Below, in pieces: positions 17,316-24,831 of a stretch of 64,000 nucleotides of DNA; the first letter of the stretch is position 1, and the number at the start of each line of letters is the position of its first letter. The stretch is from CAG-390 sp003523225. GTDB lineage: Bacteria; Bacillota; Clostridia; Oscillospirales; CAG-272. The position numbers were made by a program, and so were the translations under genes. Below the pieces are notes generated by a model that had not been told where the DNA came from, made no database searches, and was given only the letters and a program-made list of their open reading frames with translations. The stretch spans positions 62,001 through 126,000 of the forward strand of contig CABPZE010000001.1 of the NCBI GenBank assembly GCA_902461815.1. The letters run 5' to 3'.

Positions 17316-18068
17316 TCACACAATATCGTATTCTATTACGAGCAGGGATGCAAAGTATCCTATCTGCTCAGTCGTTGCATCATAACTCAGCGCACTGTGG
17401 TGTGTCACACCCGCACGGCTGATAGTCTCCAGGAAATCGGCAACCGGAATGCGCGGCTTCAGACAACCGCACACATGCGACTCGAAGTTATCGTGCTGAA
17501 CATCCGCCATTTCAACAGGAGATATCAGCATACGAAAACTGTAAACAGCCAGATACAGGTTTGCAAAAACAGCCTTACCGCCGCGATAACAGCCATAAGA
17601 AACGACCGGATTTTCAGCCTCGCCGAATATAAAATTGATCTCCTTCATACCGAGCATGACTCGCGCATTCGGATATTGCTCGTCAAGCTCCAGCATCTGC
17701 GTAAATAGCTTTGCCTCCGGTCATTCCTGCTACCATGAACTGCTCAACAGCAAGACCGACTTTAAATGCAGCCCACTCCATCATGGCAGGTCCCATGTCA
17801 TAAATGTTGTGCTCAAATGACCTGCCGTCAAAAGCTCCACAGCAGCCGTCTCTATGCGCAAAAAATGTACGCTCCGGCGGGCAGAGACAACAAAGCAGGC
17901 TGGCAACAGACGCTCGGGGTGTCTTTGTCCAGTTATCAAGCTCTTTTAGGCTCACTCCGGACTCCCGCGCAAAGCTTTCCACGGTGGAGCGTACGCCTTA
18001 CAGTGTTGACATAGCTCCTTAACGTCCAGCCAGTGGGGAATACCCGTCCCCGCGAGATAATAGCGCCC
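17316..18068 (-). pseudogene. broken L-arabinose-isomerase-like gene (C-terminal part, two frameshifts)
   Basis: Three frames on the minus strand join into one protein-like sequence. The first piece (about 18068-17995) reads 'YYLAGTGIPHWLDVKELC', the second (to ~17703) ends 'FMVAGMTGG', and the third (to the stop at 17316) contains 'AGVTHHSALSYD'. The last piece aligns by eye with the C-terminal domain of AraA, where 'AGGAHHTVFS' follows a 'LPVA' segment. The frame changes lie near 17995 and within 'GGCAAAGC' near 17703, each explained by one base. The N-terminal half is missing because the preceding gene stops at 18072. A read error could explain a frameshift but not the missing N-terminus. 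Confidence 0.6.
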
Positions 18069-18071
18069 GCC

Positions 18072-19211
18072 TTAATCTATTGGTATAGCTCGCTTTTGCT
18101 TGTGTGACTCAAGTGCTGCTGTAAATACCCGGTGCGAAAGTGCCGTTTCCTCGGGACGTATGCAGCCGAATTCAACCGGGATAGCGCACACCTCGCAAAT
18201 AAACGCCGCCCACATCTGAAGAATTGCATCGGTAAAGCCAAACTCGAAAATGCTTCCGGTAATTGTCGGTATCATGGGCTTGTATCCCATATCGACACGG
18301 CACCATGCCTGTTCACGCCCCCACGCCTCGGTAAAATTGAAAGCACCGGGATCATTGGTCGAAAAGCGCGCCGATGCTTTGAGGCCGTACACCTCCAAAC
18401 GCCACTCGTTCGTAGCGCCGGGGGCAAGCCGCTTGGTTTCGGTTATCATTGGAAATATTCCGCCGTCCTTATCCACGACCTCACAATTTAGTACAGCGTT
18501 ATCCCATGTCAGGCAAGGCGCCATACCTCCATTTCCGTCAGGACGCTCGGTTATGATCTTTGAAAGCGTAGCATAGACGTTAATCGGTTTCCATCCCATA
18601 CGGAACGGAATGTGCTGTGTATGAAGTCCAAGATCCCCCATACAACCGTATTCGCCGTTTATCTCAACGCGGCGCTTCCAGTTTATCGGCTTACTCGTGT
18701 CCATGTCGCTTGAGTGACAAAACGCCGCACGAACCTCGATCAGCTTACCGAAGCGCTCCTGCTTTATCCAGCGGATAAGCTCCTGCGCGGCGGGATAATA
18801 CGGAAACTCGCTCGAGCATCTCACCACCACTCCGGGGTTTTCGTCAATTGCACGCATTATTTCGTCGTTGGCGGCCTTGTCGATTCCAAACGGCTTCTCA
18901 CCAAGCAAATGCTTGCCTGCACGAATGATATTTGTATAGAATTCGGCGTGCAGATTATGCGGGACAGCACAGTATACTGCGTCTATGTCATCCTTGTCAA
19001 GTAGTTCGTGATAGTCGCCGACACTGTATTTTACGGTATCAAAATTGTTTTCAAACCAGGCTCTCGCTGCCGCAGTATGGTCACATACACCCACAATAAC
19101 CGGTCTCGGAATATCTGCGGTAATATGGCACCACCTTGCGGCTGCCGAGGCAAACTCGCGCCCCATAAGGCCGCAACCTATTATTGCAAATCGGATCTTT
19201 CTGTCTAACAT
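18072..19211 (-). CDS. Gfo/Idh/MocA family oxidoreductase
   Basis: A 379-residue NAD(P)-dependent sugar or inositol dehydrogenase-like protein. The Rossmann motif GCGLMG occurs at residues 12-17 and the conserved 'EKPFG' loop follows 'AGKHLLG', as in the family. The second half is the usual beta-sheet substrate domain. It lies 21 nt downstream of a second Gfo/Idh/MocA gene (19233-20435) and directly upstream of the broken AraA-like gene, so it belonged to a sugar-catabolic operon. The sugar is unknown. Confidence 0.9.
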   Translation of the reverse strand: MLDRKIRFAIIGCGLMGREFASAAARWCHITADIPRPVIVGVCDHTAAARAWFENNFDTVKYSVGDYHELLDKDDIDAVYCAVPHNLHAEFYTNIIRAGKHLLGEKPFGIDKAANDEIMRAIDENPGVVVRCSSEFPYYPAAQELIRWIKQERFGKLIEVRAAFCHSSDMDTSKPINWKRRVEINGEYGCMGDLGLHTQHIPFRMGWKPINVYATLSKIITERPDGNGGMAPCLTWDNAVLNCEVVDKDGGIFPMITETKRLAPGATNEWRLEVYGLKASARFSTNDPGAFNFTEAWGREQAWCRVDMGYKPMIPTITGSIFEFGFTDAILQMWAAFICEVCAIPVEFGCIRPEETALSHRVFTAALESHKQKRAIPID

Positions 19212-19232
19212 ATAAATGATAATCTCCGATAA

Positions 19233-20435
19233 TTATTTATCCAGCTTGTCGCGGCTGTTGAAGGGAAGTGTATTGGGGGCATCAGCAGAGGGGAACGGGG
19301 TCAGATCGTCGTTTTCCCACTTCTTTTTGTCTCTTTCTTTTGAAAAATCGGGAATATCGAAGCGCTTGGACTTGTTAAGAACACTTCTCCAGCCCAATAT
19401 GCTGACAGCTGACATAGCTGTTGAGCGGTATACATCAAAGAACACGGGTTTATCATACAGCACAGCGTCCACAAAATTGCGAACTACCCAGTAATCGCCG
19501 CCGCCGTGACCGGTCTGATTTGCCTTGTCACCGTCAGATGCCCACTCAGCCTCGTATTCGCTGTTCATGTGATCGCCCTCCGGTACCGACCATGAATTAT
19601 ACACCAGACGAACGCGCTTTTCGTCCCCGCGAACAGTTTCAATACCGCCTTCGAGTCCGCTTACACGATACCAGTTACCGTGAGGTGCTACGTATGATGA
19701 TCCGTTGATACGCGCCACGGCACCGTCACTCATGCCCAACAGCATTACACCGACTGCGTCGGTACGAGAGTTTTTATATTGCTCAATATGTTCCTTGGTG
19801 TCAGGCGCAGCCATGCCGACCACTGTCCGCGGGACCGCGTTTGTAATGTGCATGATCGGTCCAAGCGCATGAGAGCAGTAATATGTTACAGGCAGATATC
19901 GCCGCCAGTGATAATCCCCGTGAATGGAAGGATCATTATATCTCCAACTCTCCTTGGGACTCATCGGGTGTATATACTCACCCTCCTCGAACATGATCTT
20001 ACCCAGCTTTCCGCTCTCGCACAGGCGTTTCATCTCAAGACAGCCGCGTGAGAATGGATAGTTCTCTGCCAACATGTATTTACAGCCAGTAGACTCGACC
20101 GCACGGCACAGCTTAACGCACAGCGCCATTGTAGACGCCGCCATGGTTTCGCTGAAGACATGTATTCCTTTCTCCATGGCACGTATGGCATACTGTGCGT
20201 GCTCGTTGAAGTAATTGCAGATAAACACTGCATCAAACAGCCCTGACTCAATGAAGTCGTCGAAATTATCAAACACCGCCACATCGGGAGCACAGTTTTT
20301 CTTTGCCTCCTCAATACGGTTGGGAGCCTTGTCACACAATGCCGTAACTACGGCATCATCAATGAATTTCACAGCCTTGATATACGCATTACCTCTCCAA
20401 GTCCCAAAAACCCCTATTCTGAGTTTCTTTTCCAT
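19233..20435 (-). CDS. Gfo/Idh/MocA family oxidoreductase
   Basis: A 400-residue oxidoreductase. The Rossmann fold begins 'RIGVFGTWRGNAY', with the usual GxGxxG loop changed to G-T-W-R-G-N. The segment 'KGIHVFSETMAAST' replaces the family's E-K-P loop, and 'LAENYPF' stands where the family has its substrate-domain start. AGGAG lies 8 nt before the ATG. It forms a pair with the oxidoreductase at 18072. The altered glycine loop may mean different cofactor handling or a non-redox role, as known for some members such as glycosidase-like oxidoreductases. Its substrate is not evident. Confidence 0.85.
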   Translation of the reverse strand: MEKKLRIGVFGTWRGNAYIKAVKFIDDAVVTALCDKAPNRIEEAKKNCAPDVAVFDNFDDFIESGLFDAVFICNYFNEHAQYAIRAMEKGIHVFSETMAASTMALCVKLCRAVESTGCKYMLAENYPFSRGCLEMKRLCESGKLGKIMFEEGEYIHPMSPKESWRYNDPSIHGDYHWRRYLPVTYYCSHALGPIMHITNAVPRTVVGMAAPDTKEHIEQYKNSRTDAVGVMLLGMSDGAVARINGSSYVAPHGNWYRVSGLEGGIETVRGDEKRVRLVYNSWSVPEGDHMNSEYEAEWASDGDKANQTGHGGGDYWVVRNFVDAVLYDKPVFFDVYRSTAMSAVSILGWRSVLNKSKRFDIPDFSKERDKKKWENDDLTPFPSADAPNTLPFNSRDKLDK

Positions 20436-20486
20436 GTTAATTTCTCCTGTTGTATATGTATTTTTGATTTGTTGTCAAATTAATAA

Positions 20487-20529
20487 CCCGGGCACGGCGG
20501 CGTAACGCCGTAAGTTATCCGCACCCGGG
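20487..20529 (-). terminator. two-tier GC-rich hairpin (terminator-like)
   Basis: CCCGGG arms (20487-20492 and 20524-20529) enclose an inner CGGCG/CGCCG hairpin with a TAA loop. On the minus strand it is followed by an AT-rich stretch. It lies between the broken solute-binding gene and the two oxidoreductase genes and probably ended the former's transcript. Confidence 0.45.
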
Positions 20530-20561
20530 CTTGTAGCCGATATTTCAGCGGTCGGAGATCA

Positions 20562-20935
20562 TCAGTCTTCCAACTCGCTTATTGCCTTGTAAGCCTTGTC
20601 AAAGAATTTGCCCATCAGCTTCTTGCTGGATGCCCAAGCAGAAGACAGATTACCGTTTTCATAACCGATGCAGAGCACTCTGAGAATGTCATTGTTGTAC
20701 AGTTATGACAGATCGCAACGAATACTGTCTTTGATAAGGTCTATTATCTGAGAAGCAGTTTTCTCTTGAACACGCTTGATCTTGATAGTGATCTCATAGT
20801 AAGATGGCATGACCGTATCCACTGAGCCGTTGTTTGTTGACGTAGAAGAATCGTGCAACCGCAAGACTGGAAACGCTTATGTCGTTGGAAATGAAAACAG
20901 CTTGCCCGCAACATCATAACTCGCGGCACGGTTGG
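20562..20935 (-). pseudogene. remnant of an extracellular solute-binding protein gene
   Basis: The minus strand encodes a C-terminal binding-protein tail beginning near 'VMPSYYEITIKIK' and ending 'YKAISELED' at the TGA (20564-20562). A TAA interrupts it after 'IRCDLS', and further stops lie upstream. The pattern 'MPSYYEI...QIIDLIKDSI' matches the end of family-1 sugar-binding proteins (compare 'AIYETSMKVRYA...MYDLIRAS' in the binding protein at 5987). The signal peptide and N-terminal lobe are absent. It is a decayed gene, probably once the transport partner of the nearby oxidoreductase genes. Confidence 0.65.
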
Positions 20936-21005
20936 AAACCCAGCAGAATGAGTGCCGCCATTGTCAGTGCTACAAATCTGAACCTTATTATTTGTTCATC
21001 CCTGC

Positions 21006-21959
21006 TCAGTTATGTTTGCGCCGGATGACGACCGCTGCGCTGCAAATCATAACAGGGATCAGCCAGACAAGAGACAGACTGCCGCCGCAGCCGCCCTTGC
21101 TGCTGGGGTCTTTGGCTGTTGTGGTGTCGGCGGGAGCAGCTTTGGTGGTTTCGGCAGGAGCAGCTTTGGTGGTTTCAGCAGGAGCCGGAGCTGTAGTTTC
21201 GACAGGTGCCGGGGTAGTAACGGGGGCTGCTGTTGTGGTATCGACAGCGGTTGTTCCGGTTCCGGGAACAGGTGTACCCATCATCTCAATCTCCGAAATA
21301 CGGAAATAGTGCGGGTTGGCATTGGGCGTCAGATCTGCCGAAAGCAGCTTGAGCGCATCTTCATGACGGCAACGAAGCTGAGACAGACCAAATCTCATAT
21401 ACTGTGCTTTGGTCGGTTCAAACTCAGTTGTATACATGACGGTATCAAGACCATCCTCGTTGTAAATCTCATATTTCTGACCGCAATACAGTTCGGTTAC
21501 CGACACAACCTTTTTAAATGATCCGTCCTTGCCGGTTTCACTCAGCCAGATATCAAAGCCGTCAATATTTGCAGTTGATGTAGCAGTCTGAAGGAATATG
21601 CTAAATGTGTCTACGGTGTAGACCTGATCCCAAATAACCTCAAAGACATGATAGTAAATGCTGTCTTCTTTACCTTCAGCAAAATCGATGTTATACTTTA
21701 CAACATCTTCAGCAAGGATATCTGCCGCGCTGTCCTTCAGCTTGAAGTCACAGTAGGAAGCGGTAACATTGCCGTTGTAGCCGCGATTACCGTCCCACAT
21801 ATTTGCAGTGGTGTGCTTGGACAGTGATGCAAGGACATTTTCATTACCGCTGATGGCGTTCAGCATAGCATTGACTTTTTCGCCGTCAGCGGCATATACC
21901 GACACGGCAGTGGACATAAGAATGCCCAACAGCATCACAATTGCAATAAGTTTTTTCAT
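21006..21959 (-). CDS. secreted discoidin-like surface protein with GGCGG-type C-terminal anchor
   Basis: A 317-residue exported protein. The ATG at 21959 follows GGAGGAAACT; an upstream ATG at 21971 would place that site inside the gene. A signal peptide (~1-24) precedes a galactose-binding-like beta domain (~45-240; 'YTVDTFSIFLQT', 'NIDGFDIWLSETGKDGS', 'AQYMRFGLSQLRC') similar to F5/8-type (discoidin) modules. A Thr/Ala/Pro linker with repeated 'PAETTKAA' leads to 'SKGGCGGS', a hydrophobic helix and RRKHN. The tail looks like a sorting or anchoring signal but has no P-x-T-G motif. It is expressed from a near-consensus promoter divergent from the DeoR gene. Confidence 0.7.
   Translation of the reverse strand: MKKLIAIVMLLGILMSTAVSVYAADGEKVNAMLNAISGNENVLASLSKHTTANMWDGNRGYNGNVTASYCDFKLKDSAADILAEDVVKYNIDFAEGKEDSIYYHVFEVIWDQVYTVDTFSIFLQTATSTANIDGFDIWLSETGKDGSFKKVVSVTELYCGQKYEIYNEDGLDTVMYTTEFEPTKAQYMRFGLSQLRCRHEDALKLLSADLTPNANPHYFRISEIEMMGTPVPGTGTTAVDTTTAAPVTTPAPVETTAPAPAETTKAAPAETTKAAPADTTTAKDPSSKGGCGGSLSLVWLIPVMICSAAVVIRRKHN
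21121..21187 (-). repeat. 24-bp tandem repeat in the linker of the discoidin-like protein
   Basis: Nearly three copies of a 24-bp unit (21121-21144, 21145-21168, 21169-21187) encode the repeated PAETTKAA stretches of the Thr-rich linker. Copy number may vary between strains. Confidence 0.75.
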
Positions 21960-22011
21960 AGTTTCCTCCATTTCATTTTACGCGAGCTGTGCGCGTATAT
22001 TAGCACTAATA

Positions 22012-22040
22012 ATTATACACGACGCGAGCAATCTTGTCAA
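22012..22040 (-). promoter_or_regulatory. consensus sigma-A promoter for the discoidin-like gene
   Basis: On the minus strand TTGACA (22040-22035), a 17-nt spacer and TATAAT (22017-22012) match the consensus perfectly, giving a short leader before the GGAGG site of the gene starting at 21959. A promoter this strong usually needs a repressor, which the divergent DeoR protein could supply. Confidence 0.8.
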
Positions 22041-22127
22041 TAGGAATGACAAATTTTTTCAAAAAAACATTGTGACGTGCGTGCATCAGTCAAATCGCGC
22101 AAATTCCGTTGGGGCAAAAACAGAATC

Positions 22128-22150
22128 AAAATGAAAATATATTTCATTTT
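22128..22150. promoter_or_regulatory. 23-bp palindrome between divergent promoters (candidate DeoR operator)
   Basis: AAAATGAAA (22128-22136) and its exact complement TTTCATTTT (22142-22150) are separated by ATATA. The palindrome sits 23 nt upstream of the -35 box of the deoR-type gene and within the shared control region. Dimeric regulators bind such sites; assignment to this DeoR protein is by position only. Confidence 0.5.
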
Positions 22151-22173
22151 TTCTCTAAAAACATCTTTTTCTA

Positions 22174-22202
22174 TTGACAGAAATTTCACATTGTGATAAA
22201 AT
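22174..22202 (+). promoter_or_regulatory. sigma-A promoter of the DeoR-family gene
   Basis: TTGACA (22174-22179), a 17-nt spacer and TAAAAT (22197-22202) lie 57 nt before the ATG at 22260. The spacer holds TTTCACATTGTGATAAAA, an imperfect palindrome that may be an autoregulatory site. Confidence 0.75.
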
Positions 22203-22259
22203 TAAATTATTTCATGTGGTAATCTATCAAATGGCTTTGAAAGGAAACACTAATTATTT

Positions 22260-23081
22260 ATGAAGCATAGTGAACAGCGTCGTCAGAATATTCTTCAGAT
22301 CTTACGTACCTCCAGAAAAATATCGATCGAGCAGGCAATGAGTATGCTCGATGTATCGGAATCCACCGTGCGACGGCTGTTTGCCCAACTTGAGCGCGAA
22401 GGTGTAGCCATTCGTACATACGGTGGAATTTGCTTCAATGACGCCATTGCCGGCGCAAATGAATACTCATTTGAGATGACCAAGTTGCATCATCCTGAAG
22501 AAAAAACGCGCATCGGTAAAGCGGCGGCACAACTCATTAAGTCCGGAGATATAATTTACCTGGATTCGGGGACCACAGTTATGTCACTGTGTGCAGAGAT
22601 AGACAGAATGTTCAACGAGGCCGAGGACACAGACCCAAAGGCATATGCAATACTGCGCCGGAAATATGACAATGTAACTGTTTTCACTCATTCTTTGGTA
22701 AATCTCAACACACTCAAAAAGCATATGAAGGTATATCTGATCGGCGGTGAATACCGGGAAGACCGCCGCGATTTCTGCGGATATCTGACTGAAGAGGCAA
22801 TCAAAAATCTGCGTTTCACCAAGTGCTTTATCGGCGCTGACGGTTACAGTGAAGTCGCCGGAATACTCGCCTCGGATTTCTACACCGCACGTATCAATCA
22901 ACTTGTTGCGCAAAACTCTTCCTACCGCATACTTTTGGCCGACTCCACCAAATACACCAAAAGCTCAGTCGTGTGCTATGCTCCATTTTCCGAGATAAAC
23001 TGCATTGTCTCTGACAACGGACTGCCGGATGACACCTGTCGGTTGTTCAGAGAAAGCGGTATCGAGGTTATAACAATATAA
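22260..23081 (+). CDS. DeoR-family transcriptional regulator
   Basis: A 273-residue regulator. Residues ~1-57 form the DeoR helix-turn-helix ('RRQNILQILR', 'VSESTVRRLFAQLEREG', 'RTYGG'). The C-terminal DeoRC sensor domain is marked by 'KSGDIIYLDSGTTVMSLC', 'FTHSLVNLN', 'YLIGGEYR' and 'ILLADSTKY', as in regulators that sense sugar phosphates. AAAGGAAAC precedes the ATG. It is divergent from the discoidin-like gene and beyond that the oxidoreductase block, so control of this minus-strand region is likely. An internal insertion around 'NEAEDTDPKAYAILRRKYD' makes it slightly longer than typical members. Confidence 0.9.
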   Translation: MKHSEQRRQNILQILRTSRKISIEQAMSMLDVSESTVRRLFAQLEREGVAIRTYGGICFNDAIAGANEYSFEMTKLHHPEEKTRIGKAAAQLIKSGDIIYLDSGTTVMSLCAEIDRMFNEAEDTDPKAYAILRRKYDNVTVFTHSLVNLNTLKKHMKVYLIGGEYREDRRDFCGYLTEEAIKNLRFTKCFIGADGYSEVAGILASDFYTARINQLVAQNSSYRILLADSTKYTKSSVVCYAPFSEINCIVSDNGLPDDTCRLFRESGIEVITI

Positions 23082-23108
23082 ATTCACTTCAAATTATTTA
23101 TATGATCA

Positions 23109-23163
23109 AAAGCTCCCGGTCCGTCCCTCCCGCAGAAAATCGGAGGGACGGACCGGGAGCTTT
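23109..23163 (+). terminator. 22-bp perfect stem-loop after the DeoR gene
   Basis: Perfect 22-bp arms (23109-23130 and 23142-23163) with an 11-nt loop start 27 nt after the stop. There is no long T tract, but a stem this stable probably blocks transcription from both sides. It directly borders the transposase remnant. Confidence 0.7.
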
Positions 23164-23174
23164 ATAAGCTTACG

Positions 23175-23412
23175 CTTGATAAAACTTACTTTCTGCGGTT
23201 GCAGGAGATTCAAGACCGAGAAAATCTGATCAAACGGGACTTTAAAGTGGAAAAACCGCTTAAAAAGCTACTTTCCGACATTACCGAAATACAGTGCTAT
23301 GACGGAAAAATGTACGTATCGGCAGTTCTCGATTGCTACAACGGGATATCCTTCCCGTAGCAATGGATAGCAATATGAAGAAGGAGCGTTGCATCCGAAC
23401 GGTGATTTAACG
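23175..23412 (+). pseudogene. IS3-family transposase remnant
   Basis: A decayed reading frame contains 'LIKRDFKVEKPLKKL', 'DITEIQCYDGKMYVSAVLD' and 'CYNG', the start of the IS3/IS150-type DDE (rve) integrase core with its first catalytic Asp. A TAG at 23358 ends the frame. The next frame continues with 'VAMDSNMKKERCIRT', again typical of the family, before stopping. The second Asp, the catalytic Glu and the upstream OrfA are missing, and no terminal inverted repeats were recognised. The element is therefore immobile scar DNA. Confidence 0.75.
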
Positions 23413-23480
23413 TCTGCGGGCTGTTATGTCTCAACGACAGACGTTTGCGGATGCGTTCCATGACGGGTGCGGTCATAAAA

Positions 23481-24593
23481 CTATAAATATTTTTTGCAGA
23501 CTTCTGCGGCAAGGCGTGTCAGCAGTTCGGCTGCATGGCTTATGGCATAGTCGGTATCGGAAGCTATATCGGCTATGGCGTAAATGGCGGATACTCCGTG
23601 GCGCAGCATCTCATCGGCTCCCGCGCCTATCTGACCGACCAGAGCCACGACCGGGATACCGTGCGCGGCGGCAGCGGCGGCAACTCCGCTTATCGCTTTG
23701 CCGAAGGCACTTTGAAAGTCTATCTTTCCCTCTCCGGTGATAACAAGCCCGGCGCCGTCGAGTATGCGGTCAAATCCCACGGCTTCCAGCACTGCGGAAA
23801 TACCGGGACATATGCGCGCGTCAAACAGCGAAAGCAGCGGGAAGGGGAGTCCGCCGCCCGCGCCGACACCGGGGATATCCGATGCGTTGCGGGATATTAC
23901 GGCGAGCTTTGAGGCATAATTCTGCATTCCCGCCTCAAGCCTTTCAAGCATTTTTGCGTCCGCGCCCTTCTGTGCGCCGTATACATACGTTGCTCCGTTC
24001 TTTCCTGTCAGCGGATTGGTAACGTCGCACGCAATCGTTATCTGCGTATCGTAAAGCCGCGGGTCGATCCCGGAAATATCAATATCCGTGACCCTGCAAA
24101 GGTCGCGGGCACGTATTCCGCAGAGCTGTCCGTCCTTGCCGTAAAAAACTACGCCGAGAGCCTCAAGCATTCCCGCACCGCCGTCGTTGCAGCCTGTTCC
24201 GCCTACTGTAAGTAGTATTTTACGGAATCCTCTGTCGAGGGCGGCACTCATAAGCGCCCCGACGCCGCGCGTTGTGGAATTATCCGGTCGGCGGCGGTTA
24301 GACGGGATGGTGCCAAGCCCTACTGCCTGAGCCGATTCTATTACGGCTGTGTCACCGATAAAGCCGAATTCCGCAATAATAGGTTCTCCTTCTGTGTTGA
24401 ACGTCGCAACCGACGCGCGGCAGCTTTTGACTGTCAGTGCGTCAAGCGTTCCCTCTCCGCCATCGGCGACAGGCACTTCTACCGTCAACGCCTCCGGAGC
24501 GGCAATATGTATTCCTTGGGCGATCGCCCGGGCAGCCCGTGCGGCGTCAAGGCTTCCCTTGAAGGAGTCGGGCGCGATAACTATTTTTTTCAT
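23481..24593 (-). CDS. glxK: glycerate kinase (GlxK/GarK family)
   Basis: A 370-residue kinase that makes phosphoglycerate from D-glycerate and ATP. The N-terminal signature 'KIVIAPDSFKGSL' and the internal 'ADGGEGTLDAL', 'ILLTVGGTGCNDGGAGML' and 'LVITGEGKID' blocks are diagnostic for the type-2 glycerate kinase family, and the length is normal. The ATG at 24593 is chosen over a TTG at 24602 because AGGA then has a workable, if long, spacing. The stop is TAG. The gene stands alone between an IS3 scar and a divergent binding-protein gene. It could feed glycerate from sugar-acid breakdown into glycolysis. Confidence 0.92.
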   Translation of the reverse strand: MKKIVIAPDSFKGSLDAARAARAIAQGIHIAAPEALTVEVPVADGGEGTLDALTVKSCRASVATFNTEGEPIIAEFGFIGDTAVIESAQAVGLGTIPSNRRRPDNSTTRGVGALMSAALDRGFRKILLTVGGTGCNDGGAGMLEALGVVFYGKDGQLCGIRARDLCRVTDIDISGIDPRLYDTQITIACDVTNPLTGKNGATYVYGAQKGADAKMLERLEAGMQNYASKLAVISRNASDIPGVGAGGGLPFPLLSLFDARICPGISAVLEAVGFDRILDGAGLVITGEGKIDFQSAFGKAISGVAAAAAAHGIPVVALVGQIGAGADEMLRHGVSAIYAIADIASDTDYAISHAAELLTRLAAEVCKKYL

Positions 24594-24831
24594 TGTCGGC
24601 AATTATCCTATTCTCAAAGGTTCTTCGGAAGAATATACAAAAAAACAAGCAAAATAACGATAAAAAAAGATGATAATTATATAAAATGCTCACATGGGGT
24701 ATGTATAATATCACTGCGGTGAATTCATTATATCACACCGGAAGCTATAAAGCAATACCGCACATACAAGACGGAGAGCTTTTGGCAAACACGCGCGACA
24801 AAAAATAAGAATGATTAAAGGAGACAGAAAT

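Noticed and set aside
20451..20478. TTGACA-16-TATACA on the minus strand before the first oxidoreductase
   Set aside because: It would start transcription inside the Shine-Dalgarno sequence of the gene, so it is not a convincing promoter despite the good boxes.
24660..24760. TATAAT boxes and a partial palindrome between glxK and the binding-protein gene
   Set aside because: No -35 box at 16-18 nt on either strand and the palindrome arms are unequally spaced, so no promoter or operator is called.
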